A DNA stretch of 64,000 nt from an uncultured Clostridia bacterium (GCA_934454145.1 CAKSFT010000008.1:62001-126000), one strand, 5' to 3'; numbered from the stretch's first letter, positions 34,636 through 43,962 are shown. Translations and numbers: made by a program. Notes: generated by a model not told the origin, from the letters alone.

Positions 34636-36405
34636 ATGCTTGGAAGAAAAAAAATAAAAACGGATCTTTGCGTGGTTGGCGGCGGAATGTCGGGGATATG
34701 CACGGCGATTGCCGCGGCACGCGAGGGGATAAAGGTTGTACTGATGCACGAGCGCCCCGTGCTGGGCGGAAACGCGTCAAGTGAAATCAGAATGTGGGTG
34801 TGCGGCGCGGCAGGGAGAAATAACCGTGAAACAGGCATTGTGGAAGAAATTATGCTTGAAAATTATTACCGCAATCCGACAAAGAATTTTTACATATGGG
34901 ACACTGTGCTTTATGACTTTGTTCTGCGTGAAGAAAACATCACCTTGCTTTTGAACTGCACATGCATGGACGCAAAAGTGAGGAAAGGGAATTTTGCCGA
35001 TGGACGTGAAATAAAAATCGACATGGTGACAGGATATCAGATGACAACACAGACCTTTTTTGATGTGGAGGCAGAATTCTATGCCGATTGTTCGGGCGAC
35101 AGTATTCTTGCACCGCTGACGGGGGCGCAGTTCCGCCTGGGAAGGGAAGGCGCCGACGAATTTTCGGAGGACACCGTGGTGCAGCATGCCGACGATATGA
35201 CGATGGGACTCAGCTGTCTTTTGCAGGGGCGCCAGACAGAGAGAAAGGTGGACTTTGTGCCGCCGGAGTGGAGCACAAAGCTCACCAAAGAAAATTTTGA
35301 GAACCGTGCCCTGAATATATACAAAACAATGGAGAACTTTTGGTATCTGGAACTGGGAGGAAACCGTGACACAATCGGGGAAACAGAGGATATCGCAAAA
35401 GAATTGATTCCGCTTGCCGTGGGGACATGGGACTATGTGAAAAACTCGGGTGACTGCGATGCGGAAAACTGGGAACTGGAGTTTTTGGGATTTCTGCCCG
35501 GTAAGCGCGAGTCAAGGCGCATGGTGGGCGAATATATCCTGACACAGCGTGACATAAGCGACGGAAAAGATTTTGAGGACACTGTCGCATATGGCGGCTG
35601 GCCGCTGGACGACCATTATCCGATGGGGTTTTATCACAAGGGTACACCAAACACAGACATTTACACAAATCCGCCATATCCGATCCCGTACAGGGCGCTG
35701 TATTCCAAAAATGTTGAGAACCTGTTTTTTGCCGGGCGAAACATCAGCACGTCACACATGGCACTGAGCAGCGTCAGGGTCATGGCGACGTGCGGACTTT
35801 TGGGACAGGCAGCGGGAACTGCGGCGGCTGTCGCTGTGAATAACGGACTGACACCGCACGGGGTGTATGTGCAGAAACTGGAAGAGTTGCAGCAGAAGCT
35901 GATGGAGAATGATAGCTTTTTGCCCGGGAAGAAGAGGGAAGTTTCGCCGCTATGCAAAAACATTGCGGACAATAGCGGATTATGCAACGGGGAAGACCGT
36001 GCGAACAGGCTCTACGGCAATGATATTTGCGGCACAGAGGTTGACAACGGAAGGCAATTAGTGTATAATCAGAAAGGTGAATATGTCAGAGCTGTGCATG
36101 TTGTGTTTGACAGTGATTTGAACAGGGAAACACTGCCGGGAGATGAATGTGAAAGGTATCATTCGATGCGATGTAATGTGTTGCTTGACAGCCCGGTGAT
36201 GTGCATGCCGAAAACTCTTTGCAGAGATTTTGTGCTGACGGTCTGCACGGATTCGGGGGAGAAAACCGTTGCTGACATCAAAGACAACCGCAAAAGAGCA
36301 TATCATTGGGAAATAAACGAAAAAGTGTCAAAAATAACACTTGATATTTCTTCAAACTGGGGAGGAACAGAAAAAACAAGAGTGATATCTTTTGACTTTA
36401 AATAA
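34636..36405 (+). CDS. FAD-dependent oxidoreductase associated with glycan use
   Basis: A 589-residue flavoprotein of the FAD-oxidoreductase family that occurs in polysaccharide-utilisation loci. Residues 9-40 form the dinucleotide-binding motif TDLCVVGGGMSGICTAIAAA. A central FADCSGDSILAPLTGA-type segment and a C-terminal FFAGRNISTSHMALSSVRVMATCGLLGQAAGTAAA motif match the family. No signal peptide is present. It heads a likely three-gene operon with an acetyltransferase (22 bases later) and a GH123-like glycosidase. The substrate, probably a sugar or glycan fragment, is unknown. Confidence 0.85.
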   Translation: MLGRKKIKTDLCVVGGGMSGICTAIAAAREGIKVVLMHERPVLGGNASSEIRMWVCGAAGRNNRETGIVEEIMLENYYRNPTKNFYIWDTVLYDFVLREENITLLLNCTCMDAKVRKGNFADGREIKIDMVTGYQMTTQTFFDVEAEFYADCSGDSILAPLTGAQFRLGREGADEFSEDTVVQHADDMTMGLSCLLQGRQTERKVDFVPPEWSTKLTKENFENRALNIYKTMENFWYLELGGNRDTIGETEDIAKELIPLAVGTWDYVKNSGDCDAENWELEFLGFLPGKRESRRMVGEYILTQRDISDGKDFEDTVAYGGWPLDDHYPMGFYHKGTPNTDIYTNPPYPIPYRALYSKNVENLFFAGRNISTSHMALSSVRVMATCGLLGQAAGTAAAVAVNNGLTPHGVYVQKLEELQQKLMENDSFLPGKKREVSPLCKNIADNSGLCNGEDRANRLYGNDICGTEVDNGRQLVYNQKGEYVRAVHVVFDSDLNRETLPGDECERYHSMRCNVLLDSPVMCMPKTLCRDFVLTVCTDSGEKTVADIKDNRKRAYHWEINEKVSKITLDISSNWGGTEKTRVISFDFK

Positions 36406-36427
36406 AAACACCGGAAAGGAAAAGAGT

Positions 36428-37594
36428 ATGGAAATAAGAGAGTTTTATGATGAGAATTTGGCAGATTATCAAAGAATGAGCTCGTATCTTTTTCACTCGC
36501 CGACGACTGACGAGGCAATTGAGAAAGCGGCGCAGGGTGAGGAAAAAAAAGAGGATTTTATCCGCATAGGTGCATTTTCGGACAGGCTTTTGGCTGCAAT
36601 TGAGATATATCCCTACACTGTCATGTTTGAGGACAAGCCGATAAAGATGGGCGGAATCGGCAGAGTTGTGTCTGCACATGAAGCACGCGGTACCGGCGCT
36701 GTTAAAAAAATATTTGCCGAAGGCTTTAGGCTTATGAGGGAGCACGGACAGTTTATTTCACATCTTTTTCCCTTCCGCGGAGATTATTACAGAATCTACG
36801 GTTATGAAGTTTCGGCAGAGAATGTTGTGTGGGAAATACCGTGCGAGTACATAAAAAATGACAAAATCGGCACGATAAAATATTTTGACGGCTCTGAAAA
36901 AATGAAGGCTGACATTGTTGGCATATACCATAAATTTATACGCGGCAGAAACCTTGTTTTGGCAGACAAAAAATGGGAAAGCTTTTTTGAGAAAAGAAAG
37001 CCGTATACGTCAAGGCTGTTCAGTTATGTGCATTATACCGACGGTGCGGCGGACGGATTTGTCAGCTACAAAATGCAGCCGTATGCAGAAAAAACTCAGG
37101 ATATCGTCACGGAGAATTTTTGGTATGCGGACAGAAACGGAATTGCCGGACTGATGGGATATTTTGCCGGTTTAAAAGAATATGCGGACAAGTGCATTGT
37201 CTGCTGTAATGATGACTTGTCCTCCTTTGCCGAGTTCAACGGGGGCTGGGGGAAAAAGGATACAGAAAGAAAGGTGCATTTTTGGGGCAGTACAAGGATT
37301 GTTGATGTCGAAAAGATTTTGGAACTGAAAGGTTTTGACGGTGCGTTCTCTCTGAAAATCACAGACGAATATTGCCCGTGGAATAATGCTGTGTTCACTG
37401 TCAAAAACGGCAAAGTGGAAAAAAGCGACGACGGAGAATATGACGCAGCGATGAGCATAAGGGCGTTTTCGTCATTGATTCTGGGGAGATATGACAATCC
37501 GCTGCTTGTGCGTGAAACCGAGTTTATAAAAAATTATGAAACTCTGAAAAGGCTCTTTGCAAAGAAAATTATATTTTTTGATGAGCATTTTTGA
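36428..37594 (+). CDS. Eis-like GNAT acetyltransferase
   Basis: A 388-residue acyltransferase of the Eis type: an N-terminal GNAT domain with VVSAHEARGTGAVKKIFAEG (acetyl-CoA loop with R/G-x-G), a second GNAT-like domain, and a C-terminal sterol-carrier-like domain (VFTVKNGKVEKSDDGEYDAAMSIRAF). Family members acetylate amines such as aminoglycosides or lysine side chains; the target here is unknown. The start is ATG 36428 after GGAAAGG. Its position between a glycan-linked oxidoreductase and a glycosidase suggests an amino-sugar substrate, an inference only. Confidence 0.85.
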   Translation: MEIREFYDENLADYQRMSSYLFHSPTTDEAIEKAAQGEEKKEDFIRIGAFSDRLLAAIEIYPYTVMFEDKPIKMGGIGRVVSAHEARGTGAVKKIFAEGFRLMREHGQFISHLFPFRGDYYRIYGYEVSAENVVWEIPCEYIKNDKIGTIKYFDGSEKMKADIVGIYHKFIRGRNLVLADKKWESFFEKRKPYTSRLFSYVHYTDGAADGFVSYKMQPYAEKTQDIVTENFWYADRNGIAGLMGYFAGLKEYADKCIVCCNDDLSSFAEFNGGWGKKDTERKVHFWGSTRIVDVEKILELKGFDGAFSLKITDEYCPWNNAVFTVKNGKVEKSDDGEYDAAMSIRAFSSLILGRYDNPLLVRETEFIKNYETLKRLFAKKIIFFDEHF

Positions 37595-37629
37595 TTACCT
37601 ATGAATTTGATAAAAAGGAGAAAAGCAAA

Positions 37630-39252
37630 ATGACAGATTTGATACAAACCTCGTCTTTGGAAAAAATACTCCCGAAAAGCGACTGTTTTTCGGAGCCTGT
37701 GAAGCACATGACCGTTTTGCACGGCGAAGAGGGTGCATATCAGATTGCTTTTAAGGAACGGCACAAAACAAAAATAAAGGTAAGCGTCAAAAGTGATATA
37801 AAAGAATATGTAAAAGTATATCTGATTGGCTGTGTGCCGGTAATGCTTCCCACATATGAAGAATCTTTTGACGACCCCGATTATATAAGCAAGGAGCCGG
37901 GGATTTATCCGGATATCCTGATGCCGATAAAGGACGGAGAGTTTGAATCAAACGGCTGGTATCAGGGCTTGTGGATTAATGTCGAAGGGGGCGCCCCGGC
38001 GGGGAAACACGGCATTGTCGTGGAATTGTCAACAGAAAACGAGGTCAAAAGCTGTGAAATGACATATGAAGTGATGAATATCAGCTTGCCCGGGAATGAC
38101 TTGATTTTCACACAGTGGTTCCATGCTGATTGTATTGCGACATATTATGACATTCCGGTGTGGAGCGAGCGGCACTGGGAATTGGTTGGAAAATTTTTGC
38201 TCACAGCGGCCAAGAACGGGATAAACATGATTTTGACGCCTGTTTTTACGCCGCCGCTTGACACAGAGGTAGGCGGCGAAAGACCGACTGTTCAGCTTGT
38301 GAAGATAACAAAAAACAAGGATAAATATACATTTGACTTTTCTTTGCTTGAACGTTGGGTGAAGCTTTGCCTCGGCTGCGGTGTGAAATATTTTGAGATT
38401 GCACATCTTTTTACGCAGTGGGGGGCAGAGTATACGCCGAAAATCATGGCAATTGAGGACGGGGAAGAAAAACGGATTTTTGGTTGGGACGTTTGTGCCG
38501 ACGACCCGGAATATGAGAACTTTCTTTCTCAGTTCCTGCCGCAGCTTGTCATGTTCTTCAGAGAAAGAGATTTGCTTGAAAATACATATTTCCACATATC
38601 CGACGAGCCGTGGCGCGAGCATCTTGCGGTATATACGAAGTCGAGAGATACGGCTATGAAATATCTTGAGGGATGCAAAATTATAGATGCTCTTTCAGAC
38701 TATGAATTTTTTGAAAAAGGTGTTGTCAAAAATCCCGTGGTTTCGATAAACCATATAGAGCCTTTTATAGGGAATGTTGACGAGTTGTGGGGATATTATT
38801 GCTGTTCGCAAAGCCGTGGAGTTTCAAACAGAATGATTGCAATGCCGTCTGCAAGAAACAGATACATTGCTTTGCAGATGTATAAGTACGGAATGAAAGG
38901 CTTTTTGCAGTGGGGGTATAATTTTTATTATACGCAGTATTCAAAGAAGAAGATAAATCCGTTTTTTGAAACCGACAGCGGCGGCGCTTTCCCGTCGGGA
39001 GACCCGTTTTCGGTTTACCCCGGGGAGGATGGACCGCTTGAGTCGCTGCGGCTGAAGGTGTTTTACCATGCCCTTGAGGATTTGGCGGCAATGAGATTGT
39101 TGGAGCGCTATATAGGATATGAAGAAACCCTGAAAATCATTGAAGAGGTCGCGGGGAATGTTGTTTTTGAAAAATGCACAAGCGATGCAAATATTATCTT
39201 TGAGATAAGAAACAGAATAAATGAACATTTGACAAAGTATATAGAATGTTAA
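37630..39252 (+). CDS. GH123-like glycosidase (DUF4091 domain)
   Basis: A 540-residue protein with a beta-sandwich N-terminal part and a C-terminal TIM barrel resembling the GH123/DUF4091 family, which holds beta-N-acetylgalactosaminidases acting by substrate-assisted catalysis. The expected acidic pair is Asp325-Glu326 in FHISDEPW. Additional family features are WFHADC, GMKGFLQWGYNFYYTQYS and DLAAMRLLE. There is no signal peptide, so it probably cleaves imported oligosaccharides. ATG 37630 follows AAAGGAG. It closes the operon begun at 34636 and ends 6 bases before a terminator. Confidence 0.85.
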   Translation: MTDLIQTSSLEKILPKSDCFSEPVKHMTVLHGEEGAYQIAFKERHKTKIKVSVKSDIKEYVKVYLIGCVPVMLPTYEESFDDPDYISKEPGIYPDILMPIKDGEFESNGWYQGLWINVEGGAPAGKHGIVVELSTENEVKSCEMTYEVMNISLPGNDLIFTQWFHADCIATYYDIPVWSERHWELVGKFLLTAAKNGINMILTPVFTPPLDTEVGGERPTVQLVKITKNKDKYTFDFSLLERWVKLCLGCGVKYFEIAHLFTQWGAEYTPKIMAIEDGEEKRIFGWDVCADDPEYENFLSQFLPQLVMFFRERDLLENTYFHISDEPWREHLAVYTKSRDTAMKYLEGCKIIDALSDYEFFEKGVVKNPVVSINHIEPFIGNVDELWGYYCCSQSRGVSNRMIAMPSARNRYIALQMYKYGMKGFLQWGYNFYYTQYSKKKINPFFETDSGGAFPSGDPFSVYPGEDGPLESLRLKVFYHALEDLAAMRLLERYIGYEETLKIIEEVAGNVVFEKCTSDANIIFEIRNRINEHLTKYIEC

Positions 39253-39257
39253 CTCAA

Positions 39258-39297
39258 AATAACTGCGGCAAAATGAATCCGTTTTGCCGCAGTTATT
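39258..39297 (+). terminator. Strong intrinsic terminator
   Basis: AACTGCGGCAAAA (39261-39273) pairs perfectly with TTTTGCCGCAGTT (39282-39294), extended by AT pairs and followed by a T run. Confidence 0.9.
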
Positions 39298-39330
39298 TTT
39301 GTAATCAATAAATTATTTTGTAAAACATAC

Positions 39331-39387
39331 TTGACATTTTAAGAAAAAGGAGTATAATACAATGTAAAGCATGCTTTACGTTGTATT
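39331..39387 (+). promoter_or_regulatory. Promoter with a palindromic operator before the XRE regulator
   Basis: TTGACA (39331-39336), 16-base spacer, TATAAT (39353-39358). The perfect palindrome GTAAAGCATGCTTTAC (39364-39379) extends, with one mismatched pair, to 32 bases at 39356-39387, overlapping the -10 box and transcription start. This is a likely autorepressor site. Confidence 0.85.
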
Positions 39388-39407
39388 GTTTTAAGGAGGG
39401 TGATTTT

Positions 39408-39602
39408 TTGCAGAATAAAATAAAGGAAATGCGAAAGGAACGGGGAGTGACGCAAGATGAGTTCGGAAAAGTGCTTGGTGTCACGCGCCAGACAATAATC
39501 TCGCTGGAGAACGGGCGCTATGACGCATCATTGAAGCTGGCACATAAAATTGCCGAATATTTCGGTGTCAAAATTGAAGATGTGTTTATATTTGATGATT
39601 GA
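39408..39602 (+). CDS. Small XRE-family helix-turn-helix regulator
   Basis: A 64-residue Cro/C1-type DNA-binding protein (MQNKIKEMRKERGVTQDEFGKVLGVTRQTIISLENGRYDASLKLAHKIAEYF...). Members of this family often repress an adjacent small membrane-protein gene and themselves. TTG 39408 follows AAGGAGGG. The palindromic operator overlapping its promoter and the membrane-protein gene 70 bases downstream fit that arrangement. The inducing signal is not known. Confidence 0.9.
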   Translation: MQNKIKEMRKERGVTQDEFGKVLGVTRQTIISLENGRYDASLKLAHKIAEYFGVKIEDVFIFDD

Positions 39603-39675
39603 GATTTTTGGAGAAAGTCTGAATAAAATTGCCCGGACTTAGGTTTTGTCCCTTATGGCACAGAAAGGAATGATT

Positions 39676-40113
39676 ATGAAAATGAAAAAAAATGAATTGG
39701 ATTTTGCAAAGAAAATAAAAAGACGTGCGGCACTCGGCGCGGTATATGCGGTGATTGGGGTGCTGATTATTGCGGCGGCAAATGTTATAAAGACGGACAA
39801 CGAAACGGCATACAGCTTTGGGGCGATTTTTGCCGCCATGGGTATTGCAAAAATAGTGCAGAATATGCGGATTTTGCGCAATCCGTCTGCTTTGCGGACA
39901 AGGGAAATGGCAGAAAATGATGAGCGCAATGTCATGATTGTGACACGTGCGCGCAGCCTTGCCTTTTCGCTAAGCCTTGTCATGGGCGGGATGGCGGTGC
40001 CGGTGTTGTTTCTGACTGGAAACAATTTTGCGGCAAGCGCGGTTGCATATACTGTATGCGGATTTGCCGCTGTATATTGGGTGTCATATCTTTTTGTCAG
40101 ACACAGCTGTTGA
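39676..40113 (+). CDS. DUF2178-like integral membrane protein
   Basis: A 145-residue protein with four predicted transmembrane segments (about residues 20-36, 46-62, 90-110 and 115-135). The central REMAENDERNVMI motif is typical of DUF2178/small clostridial membrane proteins paired with XRE regulators. ATG 39676 is preferred over ATG 39670 because the AAAGGA site would be too close to the latter. It is likely transcribed with the regulator. No biochemical function is known. Confidence 0.75.
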   Translation: MKMKKNELDFAKKIKRRAALGAVYAVIGVLIIAAANVIKTDNETAYSFGAIFAAMGIAKIVQNMRILRNPSALRTREMAENDERNVMIVTRARSLAFSLSLVMGGMAVPVLFLTGNNFAASAVAYTVCGFAAVYWVSYLFVRHSC

Positions 40114-40118
40114 AATGC

Positions 40119-40147
40119 TTGACAACAATTCCGATTGCGTGTATTAT
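40119..40147 (+). promoter_or_regulatory. Promoter of the WG-repeat protein
   Basis: TTGACA (40119-40124), 17-base spacer, TATTAT (40142-40147). Confidence 0.65.
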
Positions 40148-40211
40148 ATGAGTATAAAGAGATGACCACACAGAGAACCCTTGAATCTTGTGAAAAAAGG
40201 AGCGGATTTTT

Positions 40212-41888
40212 GTGAAAAAGATGATTTTGACGCTTGCATGCGTTTTTGCGCTGACAGGCGCATGCGCGTATGCACAGGACGGCGGAATTGTGGTGTTTGC
40301 AAACGGCAAAAAGGTTGAGTTTGACGCTATGCCGGAAATTGTCGGGAACCGCGTCATGGTGCCGGTGCGTGCCGTGGCAGAAGCTTTGGGGCAAGAGGTA
40401 CGCTATTATGAAAAAACCAAAACCATCGGATTTTCGGACAAAGGGCTGGGCTTTGACAGGACGCTTTTGAAGGTGGGCTCTGATAAAGTTTTGACAATAG
40501 AAGTGTCATCCGTCGCCAAAGAAGAAAAAACCGATGCGGTGCCGTTTATCAAAAAAAACAGGACATATGTGCCGCTCAGGGCAGTCGCCGAGGCTTTGGA
40601 TTGCGAGGTTGACTGGGAAGAAGATACGCGCACGGTTACGGTTGAAAGAAAATATACTGACGGGCTGAGGATTTCGGGAACTTTCAGGCGGATGGGCGTG
40701 ATTGACAAAGACGGCAACATAGTTGTGCCGAGAAGCTATGATTCGGTGGAATATAAAAACGGGCATTTTGTTGCAGTGTATACTTCATATGTAGGGAAAT
40801 TCAGCACGGTTGACATATACGACCGGACGGGCAAAGAAATTCTTACACTGAAAAACGGAATTACCGGCGGAACGGAAGGGTATTTGTTTATAAAAAGTCA
40901 TGACGGGGTGTATAATGTTATTTCTCCGGAGGGTGAATTTGTCCTGAAGGACGCGACAAAAGCAGAGTTTGATGAATTTAAAAAAGATAATCTGAAAACC
41001 GATGCGGACGGATATGACAAAGACTCGGACGGCACGGCGCCTGTCCTTGCGTGGCGTGAGGCCGGGGCTGCGGCGCAGACAGACGGCGGATGGCATTATG
41101 GATATCTTTCTCCGGAGTGTGACAGGACGGTAATCAGCATAAAATATGAGTATGCAACGCCTTTTTGTGACGGTTATGCAAAGGTGAAGGAAAACGGCAA
41201 GTGGAAAATAATTGACGAAGAGGGCAGATATACGTCGGATAAAGATTATGATTCCGAGCCGATAATCCTTGACGGTTATGTTGTGTATTCTAAAGATAAT
41301 TTATATGGTGCGGACAGCATAAATGGGCAGGAGGTTTTTGCTGCGGAGTGGCAGGATATATCAATATCGTCAGATGATGTGATTGCCGAAAGGGACAGTA
41401 AATACGGTATGATGACTTTGGACGGGACTGTTGTGCTGCCTTTTGAATATGACGAACTGACCTTTTTCGGTAATGGGCTGATTCGGGCAAAAAGGGACGG
41501 GAGATATGGTGTTGTCGCCGGGGACGGCAGTATCTCAATTCCGTTTGAGTATGATTGGCTTTATTTGATTGAAAACGGTTGGGTTTATGCCCAAAAAGAC
41601 GGAAAGTGCGGATTTATCGACCAAAACGCAAGGGTGATAATTCCGCCGGAATATGATTGCATACGGCTTTTCCCGGGAGGCAATATCCTTGCGGGGAAAA
41701 ACAGCGCGGACGATGTCGAAAGCGATGGTATGTTTGTGCTTGATGGAAAGGGAAGCATTATTGCGTCTTTGGGGAAAATACCGCACGGAAACACTTTGAT
41801 AGAGCAGAATGGATATATACGCATAGGCAACAGCTTTGTAAATGGGGAAGGAGAGGTGTTTGAGGCACAGGCAGTTGTTTTTCCGTGA
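40212..41888 (+). CDS. Secreted stalk-domain and WG-repeat protein
   Basis: A 558-residue exported protein. A signal peptide (MKKMILTLACVFALTGACAYA) is followed by a copper amine oxidase N-terminal-like stalk domain with two motifs, VMVPVRAVAEALG and TYVPLRAVAEALDCEVDW, and then WG-type beta repeats (GVIDKDGNIVVPRSYD, YGMMTLDGTVVLPFEYDEL, YGVVAGDGSISIPFEYDWL, CGFIDQNARVIIPPEYD). Such proteins are surface or envelope adhesins or scaffolds of unclear function. GTG 40212 follows AAAGGAGCGG. The TTGACA/TATTAT promoter precedes it. Confidence 0.85.
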   Translation: MKKMILTLACVFALTGACAYAQDGGIVVFANGKKVEFDAMPEIVGNRVMVPVRAVAEALGQEVRYYEKTKTIGFSDKGLGFDRTLLKVGSDKVLTIEVSSVAKEEKTDAVPFIKKNRTYVPLRAVAEALDCEVDWEEDTRTVTVERKYTDGLRISGTFRRMGVIDKDGNIVVPRSYDSVEYKNGHFVAVYTSYVGKFSTVDIYDRTGKEILTLKNGITGGTEGYLFIKSHDGVYNVISPEGEFVLKDATKAEFDEFKKDNLKTDADGYDKDSDGTAPVLAWREAGAAAQTDGGWHYGYLSPECDRTVISIKYEYATPFCDGYAKVKENGKWKIIDEEGRYTSDKDYDSEPIILDGYVVYSKDNLYGADSINGQEVFAAEWQDISISSDDVIAERDSKYGMMTLDGTVVLPFEYDELTFFGNGLIRAKRDGRYGVVAGDGSISIPFEYDWLYLIENGWVYAQKDGKCGFIDQNARVIIPPEYDCIRLFPGGNILAGKNSADDVESDGMFVLDGKGSIIASLGKIPHGNTLIEQNGYIRIGNSFVNGEGEVFEAQAVVFP

Positions 41889-41932
41889 TTTTCAAAAAAG
41901 ATTAAAAAAGAGGCTGTTTGTGGTCATGTTGG

Positions 41933-42215
41933 TTATTTTGTGTCCTTTCTTTTGTATCCGCAGTCGCAATATGGTCCGTCCGAGGCGAGCGTATATTTGC
42001 ACACAAACTTTGCCGCTCCGCCGGCTTCAATCATGGTGCAGTCAAGGTTGCAAAGCGCGGGGGTTAGGTCATAAATCCCAAGTTCTTTCATAAGCGTGCA
42101 AATCCCGCATTTTGTAAAATGTGCTTCATAGCCGCTGCCGTCGGGGTATTCGTAATAATCCATATTCCATGAATACGGGTTGCGGTCGGCATACTTTTTT
42201 GCGGCGGTTTTTTTG
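41933..42215 (-). pseudogene. C-terminal fragment of an L-2-amino-thiazoline-4-carboxylate hydrolase family gene
   Basis: The minus strand encodes NPYSWNMDYYEYPDGSGYE, CGICTLMKELGIYDLTPALC and YTLASDGPYCDCGYKRK, which match the end of the ATC-hydrolase family by eye. The N-terminal two thirds are missing, and the frame upstream becomes unrelated at about 42215, where it meets the subtilase fragment of the opposite strand. It is presumably non-functional. Confidence 0.7.
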
Positions 42216-42236
42216 CATTGATTGTTTGTCCGATTC

Positions 42237-43585
42237 TTTGAATTTATGGAGCAGTATATTTGTGAGGAGAAAGGCGGCCTTGGGCTGACAGCCGTGCAGA
42301 GAACGAGCCTTTTGAATGTCATTATGATGAGTACGGCAGTCCCTGTCAAGGACGAAAACGGTATTCCGTATTTGCCGAGAAAGCAGGGGGCAGGGCTGGT
42401 TCAGATTCAAAATGCCGTAAAAACAAATGCATTTTTGCTGAACACCGACAATGGCAGACCAAAGGGCGAGATAGGATATAATGAAAGCGGAAACTATTCT
42501 TTTGACTTCAAGGCGGTGTCCATGAGTGACAGCGATATCCAATATGAGCCTGTTGTGACAGTAGGCAAGAGTGCATTCGGACGATGAAGTCACGGTCAGC
42601 ATTCCGAAAAAAACAGCCCTTGCGGCAAACGGAGGGTCCGAGATGATGGGAATACTGTCTACAGCGAAAGCTTGTCAAAGGGTTCAAAAACTTATAACTC
42701 CTCTGAGGGGTATTATACCCCATGGCGGCAAAGGGTTGGGAAACGTTTGACATATGGAACGCTCCGCTTGATGACGGCAATTACACTTACAACATTACGG
42801 CTGCATTTAGCAGTCACGAAGAAACAAATTCTTTCCCGATTGTGATAGTCAGTGTTGCACCGGAGGTCGTTTCAAGCAGAATTGCAGGGGCAAACTGGAT
42901 TGTGACTGTCCGCGACGACCATTATATTCAGGGCGTGTGTGCGACGGCAACAGGCAACGAACCAGCTGAGGCGAAGCAAGCCGGCAAGGTGGTCATTACG
43001 GCTGAAACAACAAACGGAATAAAAGCAAGCTGTGAGATAATTGTCAAAGCAGAAAACCCCGAAATACTCCCTGTCATAGCGGCAGTCACGGCAGAAAAGA
43101 ATACTTTTTCGGGGAATATAATACCTTTTGGCTTTCAGCTTGGGAATATGAAAAAGGTTGCGACTGTTTCATTTACCTTTGAGAAAGATGATGTTTTGCA
43201 ATATTCGGAGCTGATTGGCAAAAACGGGTTTACTCCGCTCGGGATTAAATGGAATGATGACAACACTGCAACAATAGCGTTGTTATATCTGCAAAACGGT
43301 GCCGGCGGAAGCGTGACAAAAGCAGAGTTTTTTGATGTTGCGGAGATTTGGTTTAAAGAAATTCTTGAAGATATGCCGGTCGGGATAAAACTTGTTGATG
43401 TATCTGCGGCGGGGTATGATGAGAACGGCGACGGCGTTGTTGACCTTCTTGATATTACATATTGCCAGAAGTATTATAGGCGTGACAAAAATTCGTCCGG
43501 TTGGAATGACTTTATGCACTGCGGTTTGGACGGCAACGGCTTGATTGATATACAGGATTTGATTATTATTCTGAAAGCAATATAA
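42237..43585 (+). pseudogene. Truncated and frameshifted subtilase gene with cohesin-like and dockerin-like domains
   Basis: The first part, FMEQYICEEK ... LLNVIMMSTAVPVKDENGIPYLPRKQGAGLVQ, matches the end of an S8 subtilisin-type (lactocepin-like) protease domain. The catalytic Asp, His and Ser parts are absent. Frameshifts are needed near 42580 (resuming DDEVTVSIPKKTALAANG) and near 42650 and 42720. From 42722 the frame is open to the end and encodes an Fn3-like remnant, a cohesin-like beta domain (VATVSFTFEKDDVLQYSELIG) and two dockerin-like calcium repeats, DENGDGVVDLLDITYCQKYYR and LDGNGLIDIQDLIIIL. The 3' part could be expressed, but no start signal was convincing. Confidence 0.75.
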
Positions 43586-43622
43586 ATTTGAAATCCTGAA
43601 TTGAGAAATGCATGTCAGATTG

Positions 43623-43651
43623 TTGCTTTGATTAAAAATATATGGTATAAT
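43623..43651 (+). promoter_or_regulatory. Promoter of the small membrane protein
   Basis: TTGCTT (43623-43628), 17-base spacer, TATAAT (43646-43651). Confidence 0.65.
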
Positions 43652-43685
43652 ATTTATAAAAAAGCGGCAATAGGGAGGGATATGT

Positions 43686-43853
43686 ATGAGAGAGGTCAGG
43701 ACAGCAGTGTCTGTCATTATTATGGTCTTTGCCGGGATAATCGGATTTTTCGGCGGTTCTGTCATAGATGCGGCGCCGGAAGGTGCAATCCTGTTTTCGG
43801 TCATTACAGGCATTGCTTGCATTATTTATACGACAGACAATGGGGAAGATTAA
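43686..43853 (+). CDS. Small hydrophobic membrane protein
   Basis: A 55-residue protein with two likely transmembrane helices (VSVIIMVFAGIIGFFGG, about residues 8-24; ILFSVITGIACIIYT, about 34-48) and a short acidic tail. It is preceded by GGGAGGGA with good spacing and a promoter, and followed by a terminator, so I take it as real. I do not recognise a family. An overlapping ATG at 43682 reads a different frame with less typical composition and is rejected. Confidence 0.65.
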   Translation: MREVRTAVSVIIMVFAGIIGFFGGSVIDAAPEGAILFSVITGIACIIYTTDNGED

Positions 43854-43907
43854 GACATTCTCGTTTTTGCACGCAAAAATTCAATGGTTTAATAACGACA
43901 GTCAAAT

Positions 43908-43946
43908 GATAAGCCCCCGAAAGTGTTTCACTTTCGGGGGCTTATC
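43908..43946. terminator. Long perfect terminator hairpin
   Basis: An 18-bp stem (GATAAGCCCCCGAAAGTG / CACTTTCGGGGGCTTATC) with a TTT loop separates convergent genes and can act on both strands. Confidence 0.9.
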
Positions 43947-43962
43947 AGATATGTGTTTTTTG

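Noticed and set aside
42126..42602. Minus-strand ORF of 158 codons
   Set aside because: It crosses the junction of two gene fragments and has no ribosome binding site or recognisable domain.
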